Shown: positions 63,667 to 64,000 of the stretch, piece after piece
Layout: each line of letters opens with the position of its first letter
Numbering within the stretch: the stretch's first letter is position 1
DNA from: Stercorarius parasiticus
Lineage: Eukaryota; Chordata; Aves; Charadriiformes; Stercorariidae
Assembly (NCBI GenBank): GCA_013396915.1
Contig: VWZL01005000.1
Span: forward strand, 304,035 to 368,034
Length of the DNA: 64,000 nt
Direction of reading: 5' to 3'
Position numbers and translations under genes: made by a program
The notes under the pieces: model-generated
The model's database searches: none
What the model was told of the DNA's origin: nothing
What the model saw: only the letters and a program-made list of their open reading frames with translations

Positions 63667-64000
63667 CTTGGTGACTTATTTTCAGGATTTTGCAGCACAC
63701 AATATTAGTGATTGTTACCTCATACGATGTATTTCATTACATAAAAACCCATCATGGATTTCAACTTTGCACCTCAGTTAGCATTAGAAAAAAAGTAGTT
63801 TTCCTTAACTGTTGTGCACAGCTACACTTTTGCAGACTTGGGTAACTTCTGACAACAGCAGATGTGGTCTTTGGGGAGATCTGGTGATCATACCAACAGC
63901 AAATAACATCAGGTACAAAGAGCTTCCCAGGAATAGTCCATATCTTGTTTTTATAATGACTGACATGGGTTTTAACAAAATGTCTTGCTTCTTCCAACGT

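Larger units (their letters stand above)
59011..64000. other. Unique AT-rich sequence; no supported gene
   Basis: No gene was recognised. Short repeats are listed separately: a degenerate TTCATATTA repeat (59804-59866), a TTAA run (61661-61676) and a 20-base triple repeat (63607-63666). A second TTAATTAATTAATT patch lies at 62800-62814. Confidence 0.6.

Noticed and set aside
1..64000. tRNA, rRNA, CRISPR, mitochondrial insertions and intact endogenous retroviruses
   Set aside because: All were looked for by characteristic motifs and none was seen. A computational search could still find degraded copies.

Overview
The window looks like avian (or at least archosaur) nuclear DNA. It is AT-rich, has few interspersed repeats, and those that can be recognised are CR1 LINE retrotransposons with the reiterated ATTCTATG-type 3' end typical of birds. 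Six CR1 pieces are visible. All are truncated at the 5' side; four lie on the minus strand and two on the plus strand. No bacterial-type features (operons, ribosome binding sites, CRISPR, insertion sequences) are present. There is a single ambiguous base (N, 40368), which fits a draft vertebrate assembly.

Layout. 1-5390: unique AT-rich sequence. 5391-5470: short CR1 end. 5471-14120: unique sequence with one possible decayed inverted-repeat element (9335-9568). 14125-14622: a cluster of very old repeats, a MIR-like SINE pair and an ancient CR1/L3-like 3' end. 14790-15700: GC-rich block with a G-quadruplex motif and a short direct repeat. 15700-25925: unique sequence with GC-richer patches near 21.7-22.1 and 25.1-25.6 kb. 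25928-26072 and 31158-31645: minus-strand CR1 ends. 34925-35190: plus-strand CR1 end. 39827-40817: the longest CR1, with a broken reverse-transcriptase ORF and an internal deletion at the N. 44280-44600: GC-rich purine-biased block. 44620-45073: minus-strand CR1 with an intact ORF2 C-terminal end. 46680-47280: GC-rich block of unknown origin. 58930-59010: another ancient palindromic repeat. The remainder to 64000 is unique AT-rich sequence with short tandem repeats.

No intact protein-coding gene, tRNA or rRNA could be supported. The window is best read as intergenic or deep intronic DNA. A few open segments flanked by good splice signals are listed as low-confidence candidate exons; the best is 57924-58061, which has a TACTAAC branch-point match and could encode a membrane segment followed by a basic stretch. 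None of their peptides was recognised, and open segments of this length are common by chance. I found no evidence of a new multi-gene system. The points most worth checking are the N-associated deletion in the long CR1, the ancient repeat cluster at 14.1-14.6 kb, and the 57.9 kb candidate exon.
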